A DNA stretch of 64,000 nucleotides from Agrypnia vestita (Eukaryota > Arthropoda > Insecta > Trichoptera > Phryganeidae): positions 275,584-339,583 of the forward strand of contig JADDOH010002554.1 of the NCBI GenBank assembly GCA_016648135.1. Reading direction: 5' to 3'. The position numbers and the translations under genes were made by a program. Below, one piece after another: positions 55,015-64,000 of the stretch. Every line of letters starts with the position of its first letter. The first letter of the stretch is position 1. The notes beneath the pieces are model-generated. The model saw nothing but the letters and a program-made list of their open reading frames with translations, did not search any database and was not told the origin of the DNA.

Positions 55015-55200
55015 ATCGTCTTCTGGTTTGAGGATATCCCCTATTACAGGGCCATCAGCCCTGATGATGAACCCAACGATATAATGGAATCTGAAACGTT
55101 GACCAAATAGGTCGTAGAAACACGGCAGAATATCCCAGAAAACTCAAACCAGAAGATTCTGAACGACCGTGAAAACATAAGAACATTTTTATTCTTTTTT
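55015..55200 (+). mobile_element. Penelope-like terminal region with hammerhead-like core
   Basis: Arms TCTTCTGGTTTGAGGATATC (55,019) and ATATCCCAGAAAACTCAAAC-CAGAAGA (55,130) are inverted. CTGATGA 55,061-55,067 and GAAACGTT 55,093-55,100. Ends CGACCGTGAAAACATAAGAA like 4,650. Confidence 0.65.
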
Positions 55201-55222
55201 AGTATCTGCTTGTCGAAGTAAT

Positions 55223-55663
55223 TAAAAAACTAACCCATTAAAAAGTTTATTATTATATTATACTCCCTTTCTCATTTACTAGTGGAAACTGGTTTGGCGC
55301 ATAACCTACGCGTTGGGCTTCGGTCGGACGACGCTACGAAAGGGAGTAATAAAAAATTTCCAAAAATCCAAAATTATATTATAATCAGGCTTAGTGTCTA
55401 CCAGATGCGTCGAAATATTTTCATACAACTGAGTAAGTTGTATGAAAACACTATTAAAAATTTCTAAAAATCTAAAATTATACTATAATTATTAATTTTT
55501 TTAACGAAAATTTGATAGATCTTCTTGATCGTCGCCAAAAGTTTGCTTGCAAAGTTTCAGCTCGATCGGATAACGGGAAAAGGGTTAAAAATCGATCCAA
55601 AGTTTTTGCGTCAAAGAAACAAACAGACAGGCGCCACGAGGTAATATATAAAGGGAGTAAAAA
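55223..55663 (-). mobile_element. Family M, copy 6
   Basis: ACTAACCCATTAAAAAG, ATACTCCCTTTCTCATTTAC and GTTGGGCTTCGGTCGGACGA at the left; GATCCAAAGTTTTTGCGTC and AAAGGGAGTAAAAAG at the right. An AAAATCTAAAATTATACTAT block is present twice (about 55,365 and 55,468), so this copy has an internal duplication of ~100 bp. Confidence 0.7.
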
Positions 55664-56043
55664 GATAATTTTTTATATTCTTGATTTCATTAATTACAAA
55701 TATATAGGTACTTATTTTAAAAAGGTAAAAACACGTTCCATTATTTTGGATTACCTTTTTCATATTTCTTAAATGAATAATATCCATCAAGGTTAATAAT
55801 ATTCAGCACGAGTGGGTTTATGCACCGATCTCAATAAATATTGAAAAATGAACGTTCGAAAGCATCATATTTTTGCATATCCATTTAAAAGACAGAGTCT
55901 AATTATTGCCAGATGATTTGAGAATTATTTTATTCGAAACATGTGCACAAACGGCTCCCGTTTGCAAGCTATTAAAACATGTAGACACTAAATACTGAAC
56001 CGAATATGTCCTATGACACGTTCCATGCCGTCCGTATATTTTG
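55664..56043. other. No gene seen
   Basis: AT-rich, nothing recognised. Confidence 0.5.
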
Positions 56044-56624
56044 TAGAGATGGGTCGTTCATGAACGAACCGTTCTTTTGGAACGGTTCACTTTACTGAAC
56101 GAATGAATATATAGTTCATATATATAGTATATAGTTCACTTGAGTGAACTGTCATTCATAGTTCAGTAGATTAATAAATCGTTAATCTAAATCCCAAAAT
56201 CCCATAATTGATGAAATCTTTGGCGGCAGACATTTTATCCTTCCTCTGGGCATTGAAAATTTTGCGACGATCGCAGGATGACATTTTGGAAATTAAAAAC
56301 ACGTCCCGCTTGTATTGAACGTGTATTGAAATTTTCTGGTGGAAAAAACTATTTTAGTTTTGAAAGCAACCCCCCCCCTGATTTAAAAATTTTAGGAGCC
56401 TGAGTCCCCCTCCCTCCTCCCGAGGATTAAAGAATTTTGGAATACCGAAAATTCTCGAAAAATGAAAGCAAGCACAGAAAGTGAACATTTCACTTACAGA
56501 AATTGAAGTAGTAGATAAAATCAATAACTCAAATAACTACTGAATGATTCAAAGTGAACAGTTCGTTTGTTCTATTCTTTTGTGAAGGATAGTTCATTTA
56601 ACTGAACTAAAATTCCCATCTCTA
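56044..56624. mobile_element. hAT-like MITE, TAGAGATGGG ends
   Basis: TAGAGATGGG at the left and CCCATCTCTA at the right (581 bp). (T/C)AGAGATGGG is a common hAT terminus. Subterminal clusters of GTTCA..TGAAC motifs (GTTCATGAACGAACCGTTC; TAGTTCACTTGAGTGAACTG; GAACAGTTCGTTTG) occur near both ends. The flanking 8-mers (ATATTTTG / ATATTGGC) agree at 5 of 8, so the target duplication is uncertain. C-rich tract at 56,370. No ORF. Confidence 0.65.
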
Positions 56625-57864
56625 ATATTGGCTATTTTTTAATCAATAAAACAAATTTACATTAAACTCAAAAAATGATATTAAAATTATAATCCCAATT
56701 AAATCGTAGGCAGTTAAGTTATATTGCCACTTGCCACGCATTTCCATCCTGACTTCCATCTTTCCCGTCTTCCGCCGGATGCGCCCAAAAGTTAAATTTA
56801 ATAATGTTTTGAATAAATATTAATTCCCTTTTCATACTTAAGAATTTTACCCTTTTAAGTTCTTCATAAATGTTGTAAACCGCAGTAATATTAAGCTTAA
56901 ATTCTTGGTACACAAAGTTTCAACAAGCTTATCTAATTAATTTAACACAGAGTATTAAATATTAAATCAAAAACTTAAATTAGTTAGTCTATAGGTAGAT
57001 ACTACAATATAAGGCAAGCTTTATTTAGTCTATCAAATTAAATGGCCTTAGAAACAGTAGATTGAAAGACCTTTAAAATATCCTTATTTCTTGCTCTTAG
57101 CTTCGTTGAAAAGTAGTAAAAATAATTATACATTAAATAATTTTATATTATATAATAGGTATAAAGATGACATTTTATTTATAGATATTTTGAAATGATT
57201 GCAGTCATTCTTGTATAGGTAAAATGTTAGAAAATTTGGTATTATAATTAAGGAGCACTTAAGATGTTTTAATATTAATAACTATCCGGAATAATATAAC
57301 TCCTTTTTGGAAACAAACTATCTTTTGATTTTAACATGGATTTAGATATTTTGCTTTCAAATACATAAGAATACAATTGGATAAAATAAAAAAATTATCG
57401 GAATAAAGCAAATTAAATATTATAAATTACCAAACCCTTTTTGAAAATAGATACCTTTTAAATTTGTTTCCACGTTTATTTCAAAATTAGGTATGCAACT
57501 CCCTCGTATTTAGTTTTTATTAACATCTTTACTTGTAATTTTAATTTTTAGTATACTGATGAAGAGACCAGTGGCTCCTTAACATTTTGATTATTCAATA
57601 AAGAGTGGTTTTATGCGAAGCGTTTTCTTTTTATTCATAAAAATATTGTTTGACGTAGGATGTGTTGTATAGTATCTTAATTTTTATTAAATAAAATAAT
57701 ACTTATGAACGGTATGAACGGGTTCCACATGCTCGCGTTTACTTTAACACTTCCGGTTGAGTATAAATAAAACAATCGCGAGTAACTCGACACATGTGCT
57801 ATTTACACACTTGTTCACGATATCTCCCCGTTCCACTCGTCTACGTCCATGGTTCACAATTTAG
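56625..57864. other. No gene seen
   Basis: AT-rich; the 64-codon - frame at 56,719-56,913 has no motif. Confidence 0.5.
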
Positions 57865-58080
57865 TAGATATGGGTCGTTAATGAACGAACTGTTTTTGAA
57901 TTGTAAATCTTTCTGAATGAATGAATTCTTCATGAAAAACTGTTCATTAGTTCAGTAGTCGTAAAATAATTTGGAATTCCTACAGTCAGTTCCCCCCTCT
58001 CGAGAAATTACTGATCAAAATCCACCCCTTCCCCCCAGATTAATTTTAAAACTGCCTCATTTTTTTTTTGTATTTCAAGC
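57865..58080. mobile_element. Partial copy of the 56,044 hAT-like MITE
   Basis: TAGATATGGGTCGTTAATGA-ACGAACTG, then CTGAATGAATGAATTC, AGTTCAGTAGT and a C-rich block (CCACCCCTTCCCCCCAG) in the same order as 56,044-56,420. The right end is missing. Confidence 0.6.
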
Positions 58081-58643
58081 TTTGGAATTTTTAGTTTTAA
58101 ATAGTAATTAATGTGTTTGGTTGAAGACTCATAGTGCTTGAAATTTTTTTTAATAACCTCTTTATATGAATTAAAAGCGTTTTAAAATCATCAAAAACGT
58201 AAAAGTTTTTTGCAAATATAACAATGTATAACTTTAAATTAAACTAAAATACTAATTGATTTTTTTTTCATCATAATGCTATCTTTATATTCGTAAAAAA
58301 ACATATTCTGCAACCACACAAATAAATATTCAGAATTTATTGATTTTTCTAAGACGCTGAAAACGAATTTTTTTAGCCGCGTCTTGTTGAGTGATTATAT
58401 TTTTTATTATTACTGTAAAAAAAATGTTCAGTTTATTACCTACATTTGAGTAAGAACAAAGATTTTATCTAAGTCATCGTCCTAAAAAGTGTAGTCTAGC
58501 GTACAGGTATATTCTGATACAAATTAATAATAAAATTCCACATTTGCGAAAAAAAACGAAAATTTGCAGTATATGTCCAGCCTTAAATGACCATGACAGT
58601 TCTTTTGCGAATACCCTGTTTTCCCGTTACCTTAATCAGTAGC
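58081..58643. other. No gene seen
   Basis: T- and A-rich runs only. Confidence 0.5.
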
Positions 58644-58738
58644 CTAATATATTTTCTTTACCATTCCTTCTTCGCGCATTTGTTCCACGTGACCAAACCA
58701 TCTTAGCGACGCTTTCAATGTTCTTTCGACAGCGCTAC
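58644..58738 (-). pseudogene. LINE C-terminal fragment (WFGHVEQM)
   Basis: The minus strand reads SAVERTLKASLRWFGHVEQM then REEGMVKKIY and a stop. WFGHVERM is a hallmark of insect non-LTR retrotransposon tails and aligns with RVERMNEERMVSNIY at 28,128. Only about 31 residues remain. Confidence 0.75.
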
Positions 58739-59052
58739 AGCCAGCAATCGGGATTTTATTAAATTTTGGAGGCGGAAATAACAACGGTTCTGTTTCTTAC
58801 TTAGGCAAACCTCTATATTATATAATTCATATCAACAATATAACTTAATTAATATGCTAGTTAGTATACTTGGGAATTGTACTCGAGATAGTCTGAAACT
58901 CCCTGAGTAAGTCGCAGTTGGTTTAGTATGTGGTAGCGCATTGAAAATTCAGAGTTTTGAACTTTGTATTATTAAATACAAGCCAAAAAAGTATTACTTG
59001 TAAATCACTGGTACATTTCAGACTTATATGGATGGCATTTTTAGTTTTATTT
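58739..59052. other. No gene seen
   Basis: AT-rich spacer. Confidence 0.5.
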
Positions 59053-59480
59053 ATTTGGGACTAGCTTTGACCGCGCGGCTTCGCACGCATAAAATTTTAG
59101 TAATTTTTAACCATATTTTATTAATTTGTGTATTAACCTTTACATTAAGATGTCGTCACGGACTTTTTATAGATTTTTTAAAGTTCTACAACTTCTTTAT
59201 AGAAATGATTTAAATAACTCTTACCGTTAAGGCAGCGTTTGTAAAAAACGTATCGCTCGCCCATTTTTTCGTCCACTTTAGTTGTAAAATGGGTCACCAC
59301 AAAAAGCACTTTCATTTTAACGGGATCAAATATACAGCCTATATCCACCATAAAAGTCCATTCTAAATATTGGTGAAAGAATTCTTGAAATCGGAGATTA
59401 CCTCCTACATCCAAACTTATAAACTTAAATTCTTTATATATTAGTATGTATAAATTTAATCTGCTGTACGGCACAAGAAG
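59053..59480 (+). repeat. RTE/SINE-type 3' region
   Basis: Opens ACTAGCTTTGACCGCGCGGC-TTCGCACGC, a start very common in lepidopteran retroelement 3' sequences. Later has CAGCCTATATCCACCATAAA-AGTCCATT and TTGAAATCGGAG. The 107-codon minus frame (59,178-59,501) is an artefact of this repeat. Confidence 0.6.
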
Positions 59481-59489
59481 AAAATGGCA

Positions 59490-59730
59490 TATGATGTACA
59501 AAACGATGTAAGTCTGTCCTTAACTTCATGTCACGTCCATAATTTCGTTCCAATTCACGGCTAAAAAAACATATTAAAGCGCCTGATATGGGGCTTGAAT
59601 CCCGGGCCAGCAATTGCCGCCTCTCCGTGGACTACCAGAAAGAAAGATACTATAAATATATACTAGGACTTATCAAAGACGCGAACCAATGTTCTGTCAT
59701 TTTTCACGGGTTATATCTAGTATCAAATAA
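59490..59730 (-). repeat. SINE-X, copy with tRNA-like part
   Basis: The reverse complement matches 46,233-46,556: ACTAGATATAACCCGTGAAA, ACATTGGTTCGCGTCTTTG, GGGATTCAAGCCCCATATCA (B-box) and TTAGCCGTGAATTGGAACGA. The + frame 59,588-59,878 starts inside it. Confidence 0.7.
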
Positions 59731-59734
59731 TTTG

Positions 59735-59880
59735 TTATTCGTAAAATGCATCTGGTTATTAATTATATTGGCTTTAGTGTTCGGGCATTTCTTGATTCCT
59801 TATATTTCTAAGTTATTCAATCTAAGGCCTCTATTATTTATATGGAGAATCTCAAAGTTTTCAATTAATTCAAATTAATA
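59735..59880 (-). pseudogene. Penelope-like GIY-YIG domain end
   Basis: The minus strand reads ENFEILHINNRGLRLNNLEI, stop, GIKKCPNTKANIINNQ. It corresponds to the end of the fragment at 4,800-5,110 (ENGIEILRVNNW) and keeps the (F)EILH..N.G..LN.LE pattern of the GIY-YIG domain C-terminal part, including the conserved glutamate of LE. One stop interrupts it; no other element part adjoins. Confidence 0.65.
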
Positions 59881-59991
59881 ATTACGTCCAACCACAAAGT
59901 AAATGCTACAAACATCAAAAATAAGTTCAGTATTTTGATTTCATGTTAACCTTTCTCCTGATTTGGGTAGATAAAGTTCCAAAAGATCAAT

Positions 59992-60251
59992 TGAGGGGTA
60001 TAAAAGCAAAGGCAGCAATATCTAAAAAAATTTAAAAAATCTTTGAATGCAGACACCGAGTATTACTAATTTATAATGTAGTGAATTATACATTTTATAT
60101 ATCTATCCCATAAAAAATCATGTATTCTATAAATATATTGGCTTTGTTTCCTATAAAATCTGGAATTCAGTGCATTATAAATAATTAATAATCATCGATG
60201 ACTGCATTAATTTTATTTTAGATATTGCTGCCTTTGCTTTTATTCCCCACA
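59992..60251. mobile_element. MITE family G, copy 3
   Basis: TGAGGGGTATAAAAGCAAAG at the left and CTGCCTTTGCTTTTATTCCC-CACA at the right. Interior ATTACTAATTTATAATGTAG matches copies 1 and 2. 260 bp; no clear TA duplication. Confidence 0.75.
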
Positions 60252-61103
60252 ATTATAATGTTTCAGGACCAATATGCATATTCGTACATAAAAATCTTGG
60301 AAATATTTCACTAGTAGTTTTCTTACATTCACAATAGACTTAGTAATAATCAAAAGACTATCTGAATTGTAGATCCTGGCCGTATTTCTCAAGGGAGGTT
60401 GAAAGGCGCAAATTCAATTCCCGTTTCCTTAACAGGCGGTCGCCGGTACTGCAAGATAACAATGGGACCGACCAAGCCATAAAAATAAAGTATTTCACCC
60501 AGCCCTGACGGAGTGAAAATCAAAATTACAAAAGTTTTGAAAAATGTTTTTGAATAATAATGCATATTGAAAGTAAGGTCAAAATATACAAGACATGCGT
60601 GCGACCTATAATGACATACCGTCGGCTAAGAGTGTAAACCTGCTAACCGTTGTAATAAAATTGTTTACCTCACTTAATGAAAAAAGAAAAATATTCAGTT
60701 TTATTTTACTTATTTGATTATAATTTTATGAAAAGAGGATTTCAGATATTTAAGTTTCTGCATTCTATTTTTGTCTTGTCAAAGATTTTTAATTAAAAGC
60801 CTGATTAAATTTAATTATTAGCCAAAATGTTACTGTGATGCTTGTTGCTGTAAGTTATTTTACCTATCCTTGAAATCTCTAGAAAAAACCTGCTGTGTCT
60901 ACAAAATAAACGTTTGCTACCAAAAAAAACCTGCTAAATCATGAAAACACTTATAACTTAATGAAGATCAAATGTTGCTATTTTATTAGTGGCTAATAAT
61001 GTAGAATATCCAATAATACACCAACTGTATTCTTGGTTTTACTCTAAAATTGTAAAAATCAAATTTATTAAGTTTTATTTTATTCCTGTAAATTTGTGTC
61101 AAA
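60252..61103. other. No gene seen
   Basis: One GC-richer patch near 60,390-60,520 (GGCGGTCGCCGGTACTGC), otherwise AT-rich. Confidence 0.45.
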
Positions 61104-61104
61104 G

Positions 61105-61505
61105 TGATATACCAGGTTTACACGCATAGCCGACGATACGCTGTAGAGACGCGGGCTGACACTGTCTGCACCAAAGGACTCCTCAGACCTGAAATGAAGG
61201 TGCTGAGATCCATTACTGAAAAAACTCTACGTGACTGTGTCCGAAATGAAAACGCAAGGAAAACTTGCAAAATAGAGAATATAGCACGATGGAGTCGATC
61301 CAGAAGGAGATTCTGGCGGAATCACGTAGCCAGAATGGACAGTGACAGACTCGTGCATACAGCAGCGAATGAAATCCCCTCTGGACGACGCCTACCGGGA
61401 AGACCACCGAAAAGAGGGATAGCTTGACCTCGTCAGGACCAGGAGGTGTAGTTTTCTGAAGCACAGAACAACAGATCTGCTAAAAGAAAAAGAAGAAGAA
61501 AAAAA
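61105..61505 (+). pseudogene. RTE-like LINE C-terminus with 3' tail
   Basis: The open frame 61,104-61,427 includes RRYAVETRADTVCTKGLLRP, EMKVLRSITEKTLRDCVRNE, RWSRSRRRFWRNHVARMDSD, RLVHTAANEIPSGRRLPGRP and PKRG. This is the tail of an RTE-type LINE protein (..R..FEMK.LR.I.GKT..D..RN..., then ..H..RM...R......P.G.R..GRP.KRW). The terminal KRW is altered to KRGIA and a stop follows. After it, GAAGCACAGAACAACAGATC and an AAGAAGAAG tail (61,485-61,503) mark the 3' end. 5'-truncated; the closest relative here is 20,205-20,950. The - frame 61,213-61,464 is a shadow. Confidence 0.85.
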
Positions 61506-61759
61506 TAAATTTTGACATGTCAAACATTGCTCTCGATATCGGTAAATTTAAACATCAGGGCATCAGGTTGGCAAGCGTAATTCTGTTCGGCGTGCTTGCA
61601 TACACATGTAATAATAATTACACAATAGATACCTATGAGGTCAGCTATTTCAAATTATAGCATAGTGACCTCTACGCATTTGTAAAACACGTGTTTCACA
61701 TATGAGACAGAGAAGAGCTATTAGTCCAGAAGTTTTTTAGATGCAGTAACGAAGTGAAA
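61506..61759. other. No gene seen
   Basis: Short AT-rich spacer between two LINE fragments. Confidence 0.5.
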
Positions 61760-62010
61760 AGATTCTGATACCTTTTTGATACTTATTGCACAAATCTATA
61801 TACTAGTGAACTGTGGTGCAGACACACACTGCTGTCCTATAACTCTGTGATAGTGCAATACAACAATGCCTTTAGGATAATGATCGGCCTATCCTGGCAT
61901 TGCGGTGCATCTCAAATGTTTGCAGAGCATACGATCCACGGCTTTGCTGCTCTCCAAAACTTGAAGATATCTAGTGCAAGAATGAGGATGTGGGGGTCTA
62001 GCAACTCCAT
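61760..62010 (+). pseudogene. CR1-like LINE reverse transcriptase, C-terminal block
   Basis: Reads YLFDTYCTNLYTSELWCRHT, LLSYNSVIVQYNNAFRIMIG, LSWHCGASQMFAEHTIHGFA, ALQNLKISS, ARMRMWGSSNSII, stop. F.TYC..LY...LW......S......YN.A.R...GLP...SAS.MF......F is a standard CR1/Jockey-type C-terminal block. An in-frame stop precedes YLFDTYC and the catalytic core is absent. Confidence 0.85.
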
Positions 62011-62423
62011 TATTTAAGCAGCTGCTATGTGGTTTGATTCTCCAATGCATAAAAGATGGACACTAATTATGCAACAGTAACTGTTTTCTATGGTGTTCAA
62101 TGAATTTTCTATTTTCAATTTCGACATTTTTTATTTTCCTTTCTTATTTTACTTCTTATGTTTTTCTGCTTTTACTTTTATGTATACATCTATATGGAAA
62201 GGTAAGAAGCTATTCTAATAAGCTGAGAATTCTATAGTATTATTATTAAGTTTTCTACAGATAGCTACATTTGCTATCTGGGAACTAGCTAGCATTACTA
62301 GCTGGGAAGGCCGTCAGATGCTTGCTAAAATTATTATTTGTTGTTCAGATGAACATACCCTTATTTTTTTATTAGTTTGCTAAAAATAATTTATTTTAAT
62401 AATGAACGTAGGCACTTTATAAA
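62011..62423. other. No gene seen
   Basis: Probable decayed continuation of the LINE to about 62,085, then T-rich DNA; ATTTGCTATCTGGGAACTAG is followed by a direct-repeat-like ACTAGCTGGGAAGG at 62,300. Confidence 0.4.
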
Positions 62424-62622
62424 CAGACGCATGCGGTTAGTACGTTAAAGCAAAATGAAATATCTATCTGAAAGAATATTGTGAAATATTCAAATGTGAA
62501 AACCTAATATGATAATAATTATGATAGAATAGGATATACCTATTATGGTTTCTTTTTCGATATATGTGGTAGAAATTCTAGTAAAGTACAGCTTATCGCA
62601 ACGTTCTGACTGCACGCCGCTG
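62424..62622. mobile_element. hAT-like MITE, degraded copy
   Basis: CAGACGCATGCGGTTAGTAC at the left; inward from the right CAGCGGCGTGCAGTCAGAAC. Interior GAATATTGTGAAATATT resembles 26,800. The target duplication is not clear. Confidence 0.6.
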
Positions 62623-62827
62623 CTATATATGCTTACCCAGCTTCCTACCAACTTTTTACTTTTATAGTGTAAAATGCATACTTCGAAATAAGAACACGTT
62701 CGCAGTAGTTCTACTAATTTTTAGCTTTTTTATATGTTTTAATAAATTATTTTATATTTATACTAGTGACATTAATAATACAACAGATTATTTAAATGTT
62801 TCTTGGATTCTAAAAGTGACTAAAAAT

Positions 62828-63245
62828 CAGGAGCGTGCAGTCAGACCACTAAAGCACGAGTTGTAGTACATGTTTCAGAAAAAAAGCGAAATTAGATATT
62901 TAACTGACAATATCATGATTTATTATAATCTAAAAAATCTCCATCCACTTTCCTAATTTCGAATATCTGCCTGTCCGTAACTAAGCTAGAGTCAGGCTGG
63001 AATTACAACAACACTGATTACGATGACTAGCCGCTAATGAGGCCCGGGCGCCCGAATGTGACACATCAATCAGTACACGGCTCATGTTACACGCAAGGGT
63101 CATTATTAATTATTATATTGTGTACCGTGATTTTTATGGTAATAATTGCAGTAGGAATATTACGATTTACATACTGATTCGTTTTTCCAAAAATAAAATG
63201 TGTTATCTACAACTTGGGCTTCAATGTTCTTAACGCACGCCCCTG
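62828..63245. mobile_element. hAT-like MITE, 418 bp
   Basis: CAGGAGCGTGCAGTCAGACC at the left; inward from the right CAGGGGCGTGCGTTAAGAAC. Flanking 8-mers CTAAAAAT and CTTAAAAT agree at 7 of 8, a good hAT target duplication. A GC-rich insert lies at 63,025-63,060 (GGCCCGGGCGCCCG). No ORF. Confidence 0.75.
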
Positions 63246-63570
63246 CTTAAAATATACATGAAATATTTTCGCATGTACCCAACATTAGAAAACAGGTTTC
63301 AAATTATTAATGTGCTCATTGAACTCTATTTTTTCATGTATGCGAACATTCACAAAACTTTTTATATTTCTTTTTTTTTTAATGCAGATTTTTTATTTTA
63401 TAACACATTTCGCATTCTTATTCGCAATATTCTACTATTTTCAGTAATTGCATTTTATAATAATATTCACTTGTTTTATCTTTCCACATTTTCTATCTAC
63501 ATCTATTATATCTAAGAAGTTGATTAATTTTACCAAGTACCTAAGAAATATATATCAGGGAAATATAATA
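63246..63570. other. No gene seen
   Basis: An 85-codon frame (63,258-63,515) is F/Y/I-rich from T-rich DNA; no motif. Confidence 0.5.
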
Positions 63571-63800
63571 TTTGCAGATGAAGACAGCGCTCCAGAAAAA
63601 AATATTCATTTAAAAAGGTAATACAACTGGTTGGTGTCCAGGACAGAGAAGCATGGGGAGCAATACACAGATAAGAACACAGATTTTAAATATTAAGAAG
63701 TGAACACCACCTCTGCTATTGTAACGGTACTTCAGATCACATCGATAGAGCAGTAAGACTAGTAAGAAGTCGGAGTGGTCAATACTTAAGCGAATATTGA
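63571..63800 (+). pseudogene. Possible LINE C-terminal remnant
   Basis: A broken frame reads QLVGVQDREAWGAIHR then ILRSEHHLCYCNG, similar in style to the (D)R..W...... tails of non-LTR retrotransposon proteins. Too short and degraded to be sure. Confidence 0.3.
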
Positions 63801-64000
63801 CTTTTCAAGCGTAATTATATAACAGCTTTTTCATCTTTACTTTTCACTCGAAATTGATGAATTTCGTGGGAGAAACGAAATTGGGGTAAGAGAAAATTGA
63901 AGGGGAGTTTAGCACTAGAACTCTTGAAAAAAACTTTATTTGAATCAACTTTTAAAACTCAGTTTATTAAGGATATTTGTATTTCAAAGAAAAGTTTCTG
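63801..64000. other. No gene seen
   Basis: Nothing recognised up to the window edge. Confidence 0.5.

Noticed and set aside
1..64000. CRISPR array, bacterial operon or phage-like organisation
   Set aside because: No regularly spaced short repeats, no dense ORFs and no ribosome binding sites; the content is eukaryotic mobile DNA.

Overview
This window looks like AT-rich, intergenic or intronic DNA from an insect nuclear genome. No host protein-coding gene, rRNA or functional tRNA gene could be supported. Lepidoptera is the best guess. The reasons are scattered TAGGTACCTACC-type strings (for example near 32,405, 34,170, 36,378 and 43,030), a 3' repeat beginning ACTAGCTTT..CGCGGCTTCGC at 59,053, and the mix of RTE/CR1-like LINEs, tRNA-derived SINEs, hAT and mariner MITEs and Penelope-like elements. 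The order is an inference, not a proof.

Most recognisable sequence is decayed mobile DNA. Non-LTR retrotransposon C-terminal fragments lie at 3,965-4,276, 8,058-8,240, 20,205-20,950 (-), 22,125-22,265 (-), 28,128-28,395, 31,651-31,838 (-), 40,850-41,300 (-), 52,450-52,990 (-), 58,644-58,738 (-), 61,105-61,505 and 61,760-62,010. Penelope-like retroelement remains include two pieces of the GIY-YIG endonuclease domain (4,800-5,110 and 59,735-59,880, both -). Seven short motifs resemble the hammerhead-ribozyme core known from Penelope-like termini; the best pair sits back to back in a 426-bp inverted structure at 33,220-33,645 flanked by a 12-bp direct repeat.

DNA transposons are mostly short non-autonomous forms: a foldback element with a TA duplication (445-970), a 143-bp palindromic MITE (2,353-2,495), an internally deleted mariner that keeps both ends (13,504-14,027), a TATA-box-bearing TIR family (11,327; 27,034; 59,992), hAT-like MITEs (26,713-26,939 with a perfect 9-bp duplication; 62,424; 62,828; 56,044), a two-copy transposon relic with an N-terminal transposase-like ORF (34,747 and 37,373), and a six-copy family with ACTCCCTTTC/GAAAGGGAGT ends. 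tRNA-derived SINEs, tandem duplications (2,784; 14,254; 17,060; 47,167), hairpins and simple repeats fill much of the rest.

The remaining stretches hold only short chance reading frames. The elements do not cooperate as a system; the window is a record of nested insertions. The observations most worth testing are the hammerhead-like cluster, the heat-shock-element-like array at the edge of a dispersed repeat (29,946-29,978) and several clean hairpins. Element names such as family M, Q, G, A, R and SINE-X are labels for this annotation only.
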